This document shows positions 8,278 through 16,295 of a stretch of 42,365 nucleotides of DNA, piece by piece (position 1 is the first letter of the stretch; each line of letters starts with the position of its first letter). The stretch covers positions 1 through 42,365 of the forward strand of contig NZ_JACRMG010000004.1 in NCBI RefSeq assembly GCF_016219575.1, written 5' to 3'. The position numbers were made by a program, and so were the translations under genes. The notes under the pieces are model-generated. The model was not told the DNA's origin. It did not search any database and was given only the letters and a program-made list of their open reading frames with translations. The stretch is from Bradyrhizobium sp. GTDB lineage: Bacteria; Pseudomonadota; Alphaproteobacteria; Rhizobiales; Xanthobacteraceae.

Positions 8278-10395
8278 TCACTCAGCCGCATCGAGCTGTT
8301 GCGGATCATCGTCGCCGGCGTTCTCCCCTTCCTCCTCGTCGGCGAGGAAATCGGGCAGCGGACCCGCTTCACCCTCCTCTTCCGCTGGCGACGCGGCGGG
8401 GTCGACGAGACGCAGCGGCTCCGGTAACCAGCCCGAACCATCGAGAAGGCGCTCGGCCTCCTTGGCCATGTCGGCCTTCTTCAGGTGGTCGATCAGCTGC
8501 GCGGAAGACTCGCCCCTTGCCTCCCGCACCGCCTCCAAAATGCGAGGCTTGGTGACCCGGCCGAGATAATTGTCGACAGTGGGTCTCCAGCCAGCCTGGA
8601 CCATGTCGAGGCCCACCGCGCGGGCCAGCACGTCGGCCTGGTCGAGCCGCGTGCGGACGGCGTGAGCGGAGACGCGACCCTGATTGTAGCGGTTGGCCGG
8701 CTCATAGAGGGCGTTGACCGCAAATGACGCACAGTGAGCGAACAGAGACGCTTGCGCACCGCCATCGAGGGCTGTGAGTGCGTCCCACAGATCTTTCTCG
8801 CTCTTCGGCAGCCGTGCTTTCCAGGACTCATGCCGCGCCTCGACGGCCTTCGCGGACGCGCTTTCCCTTAAGCCAGGGGCTTGGGCGGGAAAGGTCGGCG
8901 TGTGAAGCCCGATCTCAAGGCAGCTTCCTGATGATGCGAACCGGTAAAAGGCAGTCAGCACAAAGTTGTGCAACACTGCCTGGAACGCGATCGCAGGACT
9001 TTCTGCCAGCGCGTCCCGCAGCGCCAGCGTACGATGCGCCGTCAGCTCTGTGATGAGCCGATCCGGCAAAGGCTTGGCCGCATCCTCATCATCTTCGTCG
9101 GCATCAGCAGCGCTGCCTGCAACCGCGATCACCGCTCGCCGAATGCAAGCACCTGCCTCCTGCCCTCCGGTCGACGACGGATCGGCGCTCTGCTCGATAT
9201 CAGCATCAGTTGCCGGCACGTCGTCCTCTGGCCGGACGTAACCCCGGTCCACGGAAAGGCGTCCCTCGGAATCGATGCTGATGAAGACACCAGCTCGGGC
9301 GATCTCTGTCGGATCGTAGAGCACCGGCCGGTCTTCGAATGCCATCAAAGCCTGCTCGATTTCGCCGAGACGCTGATCGACCTCCTCGGGCAATTCGTCG
9401 GCATCCTGGTAGTCGGATTCAAGCTTCGCCTGCTCGGCGTTGAGGGCGTCGATGGTGGCCTGCTCCTCAGGTGAGAGATCGACAGGTTTGCCCTCTAGCT
9501 CACGCATGCCGCTAGCATGGCCGTAGGGAAAGTCCACGGCGACTGAGATCCATTTCCAGCCCTCCTTGGCGATCGTTTCGGCCTCGACTTTGAGTTTTTC
9601 GGTAACGAGACGATCAAGCAACGGCACATCCTGCAACCATCCGCCATCGTCGTGCGCGAACAGATCCCGCATCACGGCGCCGCCGGCCTGCTCGTAGGCA
9701 TCCAGTCCGATGAACTGGGCGCGACGGTCGGAAGCGCGCACGGTGTTCTCCGTCAGCATCCTCCGGATCTGATATGGCTCGTCATTGCCGGATCTGCTGA
9801 TGTTGTCCCAGACCTGCTCCTGACGCGCCTGGTCGGACGTGACCGAGAATGCCATCAACTGTTCGAGTGTCATACCATCGTCAGCATAGACGTCGTGCAA
9901 CTTCGGCGAGACTGACGCCAGACGAAGGCGCTGCTTGACGATCGCCGGCGAGACGAAGTGCCGCGCGGCGATATCCTCTTCGCTCATGCCGCCGTCATGT
10001 AGCAGCTTGAACGCGCGGAACTGATCGAGCGGATGCAGTCCGACCCGCTCGTCATTTTCGGCGAGGGAATCGTCCTCGGCGATACCGCCATCCCGGATGA
10101 CACAGGGGACAGGTTGCGTCTTCGCCATACGCTTCTGCTTGACCAGCAGTTCGAGCGCGCGGTAACGGCGTCCGCCGGCGGGCACCTCGAACATACCGGT
10201 CTCCTGGCCGTCGGCGTCAACGACCGCACGAACGCTCAGGCTTTGTAGCAGCGTGCGCTGAGCGATGCTCTCTGCCAGTTGTTCGATCGAGACGCCGGCC
10301 TCTACGCGCCGGACGTTGGACTGGCTCAGCACCAGCTTGTTGAAGGGAATATCGCGGGAGGGACTGAGTTTGATCTTCTGGACGACGCATGCCAT
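8278..10395 (-). CDS. ParB/RepB/Spo0J-like nuclease/partition protein
   Basis: The 705-residue protein is far longer than chromosomal ParB (about 300). The N-terminal ParB domain is clear: IPFNKLVLSQSNVRRVEAG, SIEQLAESIAQRTLLQSL, VPAGGRRYRALELLVKQKR, and ENDERVGLHPLDQFRAFKLL. A helix-turn-helix region follows (MSEEDIAARHFVSPAIVKQR). The rest has acidic low-complexity stretches, including the tail. Large ParB-like proteins of this form are part of rhizobial ICE and plasmid backbones, next to ardC and the strawberry notch gene. They may serve partition, nicking or transcription control. The start is the ATG at 10395 with GGAGA upstream. A strong terminator follows. Confidence 0.88.
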   Translation of the reverse strand: MACVVQKIKLSPSRDIPFNKLVLSQSNVRRVEAGVSIEQLAESIAQRTLLQSLSVRAVVDADGQETGMFEVPAGGRRYRALELLVKQKRMAKTQPVPCVIRDGGIAEDDSLAENDERVGLHPLDQFRAFKLLHDGGMSEEDIAARHFVSPAIVKQRLRLASVSPKLHDVYADDGMTLEQLMAFSVTSDQARQEQVWDNISRSGNDEPYQIRRMLTENTVRASDRRAQFIGLDAYEQAGGAVMRDLFAHDDGGWLQDVPLLDRLVTEKLKVEAETIAKEGWKWISVAVDFPYGHASGMRELEGKPVDLSPEEQATIDALNAEQAKLESDYQDADELPEEVDQRLGEIEQALMAFEDRPVLYDPTEIARAGVFISIDSEGRLSVDRGYVRPEDDVPATDADIEQSADPSSTGGQEAGACIRRAVIAVAGSAADADEDDEDAAKPLPDRLITELTAHRTLALRDALAESPAIAFQAVLHNFVLTAFYRFASSGSCLEIGLHTPTFPAQAPGLRESASAKAVEARHESWKARLPKSEKDLWDALTALDGGAQASLFAHCASFAVNALYEPANRYNQGRVSAHAVRTRLDQADVLARAVGLDMVQAGWRPTVDNYLGRVTKPRILEAVREARGESSAQLIDHLKKADMAKEAERLLDGSGWLPEPLRLVDPAASPAEEEGEAGPLPDFLADEEEGENAGDDDPQQLDAAE

Positions 10396-10479
10396 GTCGG
10401 ATTCTCCATGACGGGCGGCCGAAAGACTCTCTCCCGACCTCCTTCCCGTCACAGACAAGCCGGCACGCCTCTCACTCTC
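10396..10479 (-). ncRNA. Structured leader L2 of the ParB-like gene
   Basis: The leader has the 11-base motif GAGAGTGAGAG (complement of 10469-10479). A stem follows, formed by TGTGACGGG (10453-10445) with CCCGTCATG (10415-10407), and then the ribosome site GGAGAA. The same layout is found upstream of ardC, where three stem pairs differ yet stay paired (see findings). It resembles the radC RNA motif, which is known upstream of antirestriction and DNA-handling genes. That identity is a guess pending a covariance-model search. Confidence 0.55.
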
Positions 10480-10529
10480 TGACGCGCAGCATCAACTGAG
10501 GACAGATACGGGCACAGCGTGCGGATCCG

Positions 10530-11480
10530 TCATGCAGCTTCCTCGCTGCCCCCAACCACGGAATCGATCGCGGGCGGCAGAAAGCCGAGCAGGAAATCGG
10601 CGGCCTTCGATGCCGCGCTCGCCGCACGGACGACGGCGCGATTATCCTCGCGCAGCACCTCCAGCCAGGAACCGATGTAGTCAGCGTGGCGCACGGTCGG
10701 CACGATACCGAGCGAGGCACAAACGAAGGCACCCGCCATTTCGGCGACCAGCTCTTCGCGCGCGTATGATTTTGAGCCGAACGAACCGGTGTGGTCGCGG
10801 TTGAGGCGGGATGCCTGGCCGGTCCAATGACCGAGCTCATGGAAAGCGGTCCGGTGCCAGTTGATCGGTTCGAAATAGGCAGCCGGCGGCGGCACCTGTA
10901 CGAAATCGCCCGTCGTGTTGTAGTAGGCGCGCGCACCGCCGATGCGGAAATCCGCGCCGGTCGCCGCGATCAAGGCCTCGGCTCGCGGCTCAATCTGGCC
11001 TGGTGGCGGCGGGACCACCAAAGCAGCGACATCCTCGGGCAAGCCATCGCATTGATCCGTGTTAAAGACGGTAAAGCGCTTGAGAAACGGGATGGCACCC
11101 GGCTCCTCGCCGGCCTCCGTGGCGCGCCGACGTTCGTCGTCTGGGGTGAAGCGATCGGCATAGACGACGGTCGTTCCCCGCTCGCCCTTTCTGACATGGC
11201 CGCCGAGCCGGAGTGCCTGGCGGAAGGTAAGCCAGCTCTGTCCCGAAAAGCCGTGCTCGATAACGGCACCCCATAGGATCAGCACGTTAATCCCGGAATA
11301 TCCGCGCTGCGTCGACGCGTTGCGCGGCATCGCGAGCGGCGCCTTGATCGACGCCGTCCCCCAGGGCTGAACCCACGGAAAACGGCCGGCCTCCAGCTCG
11401 GCTATGATCTTGTCAGTGATTTCGGTGTAAAGGCTCGTTCGGTCGTTGCCGGCACGAACTCGGGCGGTATGTCCAGACAT
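10530..11480 (-). CDS. ardC: ArdC-like antirestriction protein, zincin metallopeptidase
   Basis: The 316-residue protein has the N-terminal ssDNA-binding ArdC domain (LYTEITDKIIAELEAGRFPW, WGTASIKAPLAMPRNAST, YSGINVLILW). The C-terminal metallopeptidase domain has the zinc motif HELGH within TAFHELGHWTG and a downstream EELVAEMAGAF. ArdC proteins of conjugative plasmids protect incoming DNA from host restriction; the peptidase substrate is unclear. It is the first gene of the minus-strand cluster. An antirestriction gene beside a restriction module at 23 kb fits a mobile element carrying both. The start is the ATG at 11480 with GGAGAA before it. Confidence 0.9.
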   Translation of the reverse strand: MSGHTARVRAGNDRTSLYTEITDKIIAELEAGRFPWVQPWGTASIKAPLAMPRNASTQRGYSGINVLILWGAVIEHGFSGQSWLTFRQALRLGGHVRKGERGTTVVYADRFTPDDERRRATEAGEEPGAIPFLKRFTVFNTDQCDGLPEDVAALVVPPPPGQIEPRAEALIAATGADFRIGGARAYYNTTGDFVQVPPPAAYFEPINWHRTAFHELGHWTGQASRLNRDHTGSFGSKSYAREELVAEMAGAFVCASLGIVPTVRHADYIGSWLEVLREDNRAVVRAASAASKAADFLLGFLPPAIDSVVGGSEEAA

Positions 11481-11563
11481 CGCGGTTCTCCGCGACGGGC
11501 GCCGGAGGCCTCTCCCCCGATCTTCAACCCGTCGCGTCGGACCCGGCCCGCACTCTCACTCTC
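11481..11563 (-). ncRNA. Structured leader L1 of ardC
   Basis: GAGAGTGAGAG (complement of 11553-11563) is followed by a 9-bp stem, CGCGACGGG (11536-11528) with CCCGTCGCG (11499-11491). The 3' strand of the stem runs into the ribosome site GGAGAA (11491-11486), so pairing may hide it. The layout is the same as the ParB leader, with compensatory differences in the stem. Confidence 0.55.
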
Positions 11564-11599
11564 CGCGACGGTGACGGGGACACGGAGCGCGCATTCGCC

Positions 11600-11872
11600 G
11601 TAAATGGAGGCCACCCCTGGCTTGAGATCAGGTGCGCGCGCTGCAAGACGCCGAGCGAGGTCAACCTCGCGGCGGTGAAGCATCCGCCGGCCACCTTCGT
11701 GCACGATCTCGCCAGCCGGCTGCGCCGCCGCAAATGCGCCAAGGCGGGCCGACGCCCCGCGACGACCCCAATACAATTGGCTTGGCAGCCACGCCACCCT
11801 CGAACCGAAGAACCGAGCACACCGTTGGCACGCGCAGAGTTGCCATACGACTGGTCAGCGCCGTCCCTTTGA
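11600..11872 (+). pseudogene. Remnant of small CxxC protein, divergent from ardC
   Basis: The plus-strand frame reads WLEIRCARCKTPSEVNLAAV and then HPPATFVHDLASRL-RRRKCAKAGRRP. This recalls small two-CxxC (zinc-binding-like) proteins encoded near ardC in rhizobial elements. In those the second pair normally reads CRKC; here the first cysteine is arginine (RRKC). I see no convincing start codon: the frame stays open upstream into the ardC leader, and the first GTG (11675) is inside the conserved part. Most likely a decayed gene; family membership is from memory of the pattern. Confidence 0.4.
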
Positions 11873-11914
11873 GGCCGAAGCGCAGCGGAGGCAAGAGAGA
11901 AGGCAGCCGACGAA

Positions 11915-12045
11915 GGGGCAGTGATAGCGACGCGGGCATGCAATGCCCGCGGGCACCGAGGCGACTGCAGTCGCGAGACCGGTTAACAAGGCACCCGCGT
12001 TCGGGGCAGTGATAGCGGCGCCGGCATGCAATGCCGGCGGCCCCT
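11915..12045. repeat. Pair of REP-like hairpin repeats plus a 14-bp palindrome
   Basis: Two copies of GGGGCAGTGATAGCG are each followed by a hairpin with a GCA loop: GCGGGCAT-gca-ATGCCCGC (11932-11950) and GCCGGCAT-gca-ATGCCGGC (12021-12039). One base pair differs (G-C to C-G) with pairing kept. Between them lies the perfect palindrome GCGACTGCAGTCGC (11961-11974). A GCGGAGG motif preceded by CCGAAGCGCA stands just before the array. No gene is seen from 11,873 to the IS end at 12,133. Confidence 0.65.
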
Positions 12046-12125
12046 AACGCGAGAGCCTCCGGCGAGCGACACCGTATCGCGCAAGGGATCGAAGCCGGGA
12101 CGGCCGAGAAGCGTCAGCGGCTCGG

Positions 12126-13526
12126 TTCATATGTGGACGGCCCCCGACTTGCAAGGATTGGCTCTGGCAGCATGCTCGGATCGCTTGCGCTCATATGTCC
12201 GGCCTGTTTTCAGGTCTTGCGACCACTGGCCAAGATGGGCTTCGCGGACAGTGAGATCCAAACACGAGAGCGGCATTTTCTGCCGGTAAACCGAGCGGAG
12301 CATTTCACTGACCGGCTCGCGCCGAACGTACCACCTCTTCCTGTCCTGCAAGTTCCGCCCCCAGCGTCAAACCTGCCGGTCTGGCGCCAAGCTCTGCATT
12401 TCGTTCAAGTCTATGTCGGCATCGGCATGACGTTGCTTGCAGGTCGGTACCGCTCGCCGCTGACCATCAGTTTCCAGGCGATCCGCGCCAGCTTGTTTGC
12501 CAACGCTATGGCCACCAGCTTCGGCGGCTTGCGTGCGATGATGTCTTTCAGCCAAGGCCAGGAGCGACTTTCCCGTCGGCGCATATCTGCGATCACAGCC
12601 GTCGCGCCGGCCACCAAAACGGTTCGCAACATGCCGTCACCGGCGCGTGTAATCACGCCAAGCCGGTTCTTTCCGGCCGTCGAGTGATTCTTTGGTGTCA
12701 GGCCAAGCCAGGCGGCAAAATTTCTTGCCGACTTGAACGCGCGTGCATCCACGACCTTGATCGACAGCAGCGTCGCGCCGATCGGACCAACGCCCGGAAT
12801 AGCCGCCAGCCGTCGGCTCATCTCGTTACTCCGGTGTAGTTGCATGAGCTTCTTGTCGAGCTTGGCGATCTGGTCATCGACGCGCGTCAGTTCTGTTGCC
12901 AAAGCGTCCACCAACTCCTTCGTCAACTCCGGGACTGTCGCGTCAGCCTGAATGTCGATCAGCAATTGTTGAAGCCGCGAAAGTCCCTTGGGCGCTGTAA
13001 AGCCGAATTCCGCGGCATAGCCGCGGATCGAGTTGGCGAGCTGGGTCCGCCTACCGATGAACTGGTTGCGCACGCGCGCCACCATCTGTGCGCCCTGCTG
13101 CTCGGGGCTTTTGATAGGCACAAAGTTTTTGCGCAGTTTCGGCCGGCTTGCCGCCTCGCAAATTGCCTCGGCGTCCGCAGCGTCGGATTTCCCGCGCTGC
13201 ACATACGGTTTGACATATTGCGGCGGGATCATCACCACCTCGTGCCCGAGCGATTGCAACTCCCGCGCCCAATAGTGCGATGCCCCGCACGCCTCCATCG
13301 CGACAAGCGCAGGCGGCAAACGACTGAAGAACTCCAAAACCTGTCCGCGCCTCAACTTACGCCGTAAAACCGGCTGCTCGGTCCCGTCAACGCCATGCAA
13401 CTGAAATACGCTCTTTGACGTATCCAAACCGATGCGAACAATCGTTTCCACGGGCGGCTCCTTCGTTTGGGTCAGCGACGACCTCATCTTGCCACGCAGT
13501 GTGGCGGAAGGGGGCCGTCCACCCCA
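12126..13526. mobile_element. IS110-family (IS1111-type) insertion sequence
   Basis: The element contains one DEDD transposase gene flanked by the perfect 13-bp inverted repeat GTGGACGGCCCCC (12133-12145) and GGGGGCCGTCCAC (13510-13522). Subterminal inverted repeats mark the IS1111 subgroup. The exact ends are not determined; the stated limits allow a few bases outside each repeat. No target duplication is expected for this family. It inserted about 90 bp beyond the REP-like hairpins upstream of ardC. Confidence 0.85.
12411..13451 (-). CDS. IS110-family DEDD transposase
   Basis: The 346-residue protein has the N-terminal RuvC-like DEDD domain: IGLDTSKSVFQLHG (first D), ALVAMEACGASHYWARE (E) and KSDAADAEAICEAA (DxxD). 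The C-terminal transposase_20 domain contains IPGVGPIGATLL and FAAWLGLTPKNHSTAGK. The preferred start is the GTG at 13451 because AAGGAG lies six bases upstream; the frame continues 12 codons further to an ATG. It is full length and shows no disruption, so the element may be active. Confidence 0.92.
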   Translation of the reverse strand: METIVRIGLDTSKSVFQLHGVDGTEQPVLRRKLRRGQVLEFFSRLPPALVAMEACGASHYWARELQSLGHEVVMIPPQYVKPYVQRGKSDAADAEAICEAASRPKLRKNFVPIKSPEQQGAQMVARVRNQFIGRRTQLANSIRGYAAEFGFTAPKGLSRLQQLLIDIQADATVPELTKELVDALATELTRVDDQIAKLDKKLMQLHRSNEMSRRLAAIPGVGPIGATLLSIKVVDARAFKSARNFAAWLGLTPKNHSTAGKNRLGVITRAGDGMLRTVLVAGATAVIADMRRRESRSWPWLKDIIARKPPKLVAIALANKLARIAWKLMVSGERYRPASNVMPMPT

Positions 13527-13588
13527 ACACGAGAGCCCGGTCCGCGGCTAGCGGATGCGCACAAGCAGAGAATCCGCCTAGACTTGAG

Positions 13589-13771
13589 CTAAATTTCCTC
13601 GCGCGAATTCGTCTGCGCGTCATAGATCCTGATCTGAAGCATGGGAAAACGTTTCTTTAGTTCTTCTCCACCTGCCCTTGCGCCGTCTTTGGTTGCAAAT
13701 TCGGTTTTGAGTCGGCCGTCCACTTCGAGCGCATAACCAGAAGCCGGCAGTTCACGGTTGGCTGCAACCAT
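13589..13771 (-). CDS. Small conserved hypothetical protein
   Basis: The 60-residue soluble protein begins MVAANRELPASGYALEVDG and continues KTEFATKDGARAGGEELKKR with the core FPMLQIRIYD. Similar short proteins are annotated in Bradyrhizobium and relatives with no function. The ATG at 13771 is preceded by AAAAGGAC, a fair ribosome site. It lies downstream of two other small genes on the same strand. Confidence 0.6.
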   Translation of the reverse strand: MVAANRELPASGYALEVDGRLKTEFATKDGARAGGEELKKRFPMLQIRIYDAQTNSREEI

Positions 13772-14096
13772 TTTTGTCCTTTTGGTGCAGTGAGGCGGTT
13801 GAGATTGATGGGTTAGCGTGAGTCGCCCAAACCACGCCAGAGCCACCTGCGCGACTGTGGGGATAGGTCACCGTCGTTGTGGATTGAACGCGCCGCACTG
13901 GAGTTCATCAGCGATGGGCATTTGCGTCGTCCGAACAGTCGGAGGGCTTTCCGTTTGCGCGGATCTAGCCGCGGTAAAGTCATAGATTCCCCGGCCGCCG
14001 CGTTTGGCGTCGCGCTAAACGCCATCATATCTGCGCTTCGTGTTGTCCGACGAAGGGGCCAGGCTGAGGCGGTCTTAACTTTCTGATGGCGACTGT

Positions 14097-14186
14097 TCAC
14101 GCGCGGGCGTTGAAATGGCTTATCAGGATGGCAATCCCGATCACCACCACAAGTCCGACCAAACCCATAATCACTGCCGATAGCAT
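14097..14186 (-). CDS. 29-residue single-pass membrane peptide
   Basis: The peptide reads MLSAVIMGLVGLVVVIGIAI and then LISHFNARA. That is one hydrophobic helix with a short polar tail. The ATG is seven bases after the TAG of the upstream gene (TAG GGGAGCC ATG), and those seven bases supply a purine-rich ribosome site. The two genes are therefore probably coupled. Codons are all common and there is no overlap with another convincing gene. Function unknown; bacterial peptides of this form often modulate membrane proteins or act as toxins. It could also be a chance frame. Confidence 0.5.
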   Translation of the reverse strand: MLSAVIMGLVGLVVVIGIAILISHFNARA

Positions 14187-14193
14187 GGCTCCC

Positions 14194-14421
14194 CTACCGC
14201 CTATTCGACGCCAAGCTCTTTAATGGCGAGGGGGATAATTGTTTCGCGTCGCGAACGCCGCGCTGACCAAGTTCAATAACTATTTTGGCGATCAATTCTG
14301 CGATGGGATCACCGCGATCAACCAAGCTGAGCTTGCGCAAGGTGCGCTCATAAGCATTGGTCAAAACCGCTATTTCATCCGGGCCCAGCGGAGAATTTTG
14401 TAGTAGGCGATAGATGGGCAT
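14194..14421 (-). CDS. Conserved hypothetical protein of bradyrhizobia
   Basis: The 75-residue protein contains LGPDEIAVLTNAYERTLRKL and DPIAELIAKIVIELGQRGVR, a pattern I recognise from small, helical, uncharacterised proteins common in Bradyrhizobium. The start is uncertain: ATG at 14421, or a GTG six codons earlier (14439) that has AAGGA just before it. Its last residues (LSPSPLKSLASNRR) look less conserved than usual. It probably forms an operon with the membrane peptide at 14186-14097. An IS630 element sits just upstream and may have cut off its native promoter. Confidence 0.65.
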   Translation of the reverse strand: MPIYRLLQNSPLGPDEIAVLTNAYERTLRKLSLVDRGDPIAELIAKIVIELGQRGVRDAKQLSPSPLKSLASNRR

Positions 14422-14484
14422 CGATGCACACCCCCGCACAAGTTCCTTCTACCACAGAACCATGCTAGTGGTTCATCACAGTGA

Positions 14485-15606
14485 TTATGACTCTTTGGCG
14501 GTGGCTGGATAGGCGCGGCCGAGTTTGGTGCGGGCTTTGTCTGTTGTGAACATCCATTTGATGCGGGCTCGGGTTTTATTCCGCCTCTTTTGCCATGCTG
14601 CGATCTCGTTTCGGAGCCTTTTGGGATCGTCGATGCGGCGGCCGAGACACTGACGCTGTAGCACGGTGATCTCGCACTCGACCATATTGAGCCAACTGGC
14701 GTGCTTCGGGGTGAAGTGGAATTCGAGGCGGCGCAGGATGCGCCGGGCCTCGGCGGGCGCGAAGGCCTCATACAGCGCCCCAGGCTTGTGGATCGACAAA
14801 TTGTCCTGCACGACACGGATGCAGGCGGCGTCGGGATAATGGACGTCGACGAGATCACGCATGCAGTGGGCGTAGTCCACGGCGGCGCGGCGGTCGGTGA
14901 CCTTGACGTTGCGCCAGCCCCGATGTGGATCGAAGGTGACGAAGAGATTGGCGGTGCCGTTGCGGCGATACTCGTAATCGTAGCGCTCGCGCTGTCCCGG
15001 TTGGGCCGGGACCGGCTGGCGCACCTCGCCGATCAGCTGGATGGGGGTCTCGTCGAAGCAGACCAGCGGCCGGGCGGGATTCTGCGTCTCGGCGTAGAGG
15101 TCGAGCACGTCCTCCATGCGGGCAACGTATTCGCCGTCGACATGGGGAATGCACCACATGTCCCTGCGCCACGGCTTGAGGTCGTTCTCGGCCAGCCGGC
15201 GACGCACGGTCTCGCCCGACAGACTGTTGTGATCGGTGAGCTTGACCATCGTGTCGGCCAGCAGCGTCAGCGTCCAGCGTTTGCAGCCAGCGGGCGGCTT
15301 GGCGCATGCGGTCGCCACCAGCAGGGCTTCCTCCTTGCCGGTCAGCTTGCGCTCAGCGCCCGGACGCGGCTCCTCGCTCAGGGCCCGCTCCAGATTGCCT
15401 TCCACGAAGCGGCGCCTGGTCCGGCCGACGGTGGAGAGGCTGACACTCACGGTCCGGGCAATCTCCTCGTCGCGGCAGCCTCCATCGGCCGCCAGTAAAA
15501 TCTGCGCCCGCTTAAGCTTGCGGGCGGCGTTCTTGCCGCTGCCGAGCATCTCCGTCAGTTCGTCGCGCTCGGCTTGGCTCAATTCGACCCGATAACGTAC
15601 ATTCAT
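14485..15606 (-). CDS. IS630-family DDE transposase
   Basis: The 373-residue protein has an N-terminal helix-turn-helix region (AARKLKRAQILLAADGGCRD, then EEIARTVSVSLSTVGRTRRR) and a C-terminal DDE domain. The catalytic positions are visible: PLVCFDETPIQLIG (first D), IRVVQDNLSIHKPGALYEAF (second D) and HASWLNMVECEI (E). AAGGAGG lies a few bases upstream of the ATG at 15606. No stop or frameshift interrupts it. Confidence 0.93.
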   Translation of the reverse strand: MNVRYRVELSQAERDELTEMLGSGKNAARKLKRAQILLAADGGCRDEEIARTVSVSLSTVGRTRRRFVEGNLERALSEEPRPGAERKLTGKEEALLVATACAKPPAGCKRWTLTLLADTMVKLTDHNSLSGETVRRRLAENDLKPWRRDMWCIPHVDGEYVARMEDVLDLYAETQNPARPLVCFDETPIQLIGEVRQPVPAQPGQRERYDYEYRRNGTANLFVTFDPHRGWRNVKVTDRRAAVDYAHCMRDLVDVHYPDAACIRVVQDNLSIHKPGALYEAFAPAEARRILRRLEFHFTPKHASWLNMVECEITVLQRQCLGRRIDDPKRLRNEIAAWQKRRNKTRARIKWMFTTDKARTKLGRAYPATAKES

Positions 15607-15644
15607 GCTTTGCCTCCTTGTCGGAGGCCGGGACGAATCCAACG

Positions 15645-15926
15645 ATGAGTCAAAAATCAGGCGCGCGCCTCACCGAGAAGCAGGGTTATTACCTGGCCTT
15701 CATCCATACCTACGCCCACATGTTCGGACGTCCACCCGCTGAAGCCGACATCCAGCGCCACTTCCGCGTCAGCCCGCCTTCGGTCCACCAGATGATCGTC
15801 ACCCTCGAACGAAACGGCTTCATCCGACGTCAACCCGGCGTCCCCAGAAGCATCGAAATCCTCGTGCCGCCGGAAACCCTGCCGATCCTCGAATGGCTCG
15901 GTATCAAAACGTCAAAATCACTGTGA
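15645..15926 (+). CDS. LexA/MarR-like winged-helix passenger protein of the IS630
   Basis: The 93-residue protein has one winged-helix DNA-binding domain: LTEKQGYYLAFIHTYAHM, FGRPPAEADIQRHFRVSPPS, HQMIVTLERNGFIRRQPG and PRSIEILV. This is the LexA N-terminal type without the peptidase domain. It is divergent from the transposase, with start codons 38 bases apart, and its TGA lies inside the right terminal repeat. It may repress the shared promoter or bind the ends; both are inference. A TTG nine codons earlier is an alternative start. Confidence 0.85.
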   Translation: MSQKSGARLTEKQGYYLAFIHTYAHMFGRPPAEADIQRHFRVSPPSVHQMIVTLERNGFIRRQPGVPRSIEILVPPETLPILEWLGIKTSKSL

Positions 15927-16066
15927 TGAACCACTAGCCGCGGGCAAATTCGAATCAGGCCGACGGAGGCGACCTGGCCCACCTCGTTGGGAGTAGGTCC
16001 AGCGCACTTGACTCCACGAGAACAAAATACGAACATGCATCATCGACGGCCAACCAAGATCAGACC

Positions 16067-16273
16067 ATGTCCTCGGTCTCCCAGCCGAACGAACACGACA
16101 ACGGTCTTGAAGCCGCCGTCGACCAGGCGATCGCCGTCTGCGACGGCGATCCGCGTGCGGCTGTTCGCGCGCTAATCATTGCGAACAATCTCCTGGAATC
16201 GGAGATAGCGGAGTTGAGGAACGCCGTATCGCATGCCTACACGCGCGGACGCTTTCGGACCTACACAGGATAG
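16067..16273 (+). CDS. Small conserved hypothetical protein
   Basis: The 68-residue, probably helical protein contains DNGLEAAVDQAIAVCDGDPR and AAVRALIIANNLLESEIAEL, followed by RNAVSHAYTRGRF. Similar proteins recur in Bradyrhizobium accessory regions without known role. The ATG at 16067 has only a weak purine stretch upstream. It is followed closely by another hypothetical gene on the same strand. Confidence 0.65.
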   Translation: MSSVSQPNEHDNGLEAAVDQAIAVCDGDPRAAVRALIIANNLLESEIAELRNAVSHAYTRGRFRTYTG

Positions 16274-16295
16274 GGTCAGGTGTGGTGAAATAGCG

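Larger units (their letters stand above)
14466..15936. mobile_element. IS630-family element with passenger gene
   Basis: The ends are a 22-bp perfect inverted repeat (14465-14486 and 15916-15937) beginning CTAGTGGTTCATCACAG. The TA dinucleotide at each tip (14466-14467 and 15935-15936) matches the TA target duplication of IS630. Inside are a minus-strand transposase and a divergent plus-strand winged-helix gene. The stop codons of both genes fall in or at the terminal repeats, so the element is extremely compact and the passenger belongs to it. Confidence 0.93.

Noticed and set aside
12031..12687. A 218-codon plus-strand frame crossing the IS110 left end
   Set aside because: It spans the IS boundary and is antisense to the transposase.
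13813..14040. Possible small minus-strand gene (MTLPRLDPRKRKALRLFG...)
   Set aside because: Weak ribosome site and no recognised family; an overlapping plus-strand frame is equally plausible. Left out as unsupported. 13,772-14,096 shows nothing firmer.
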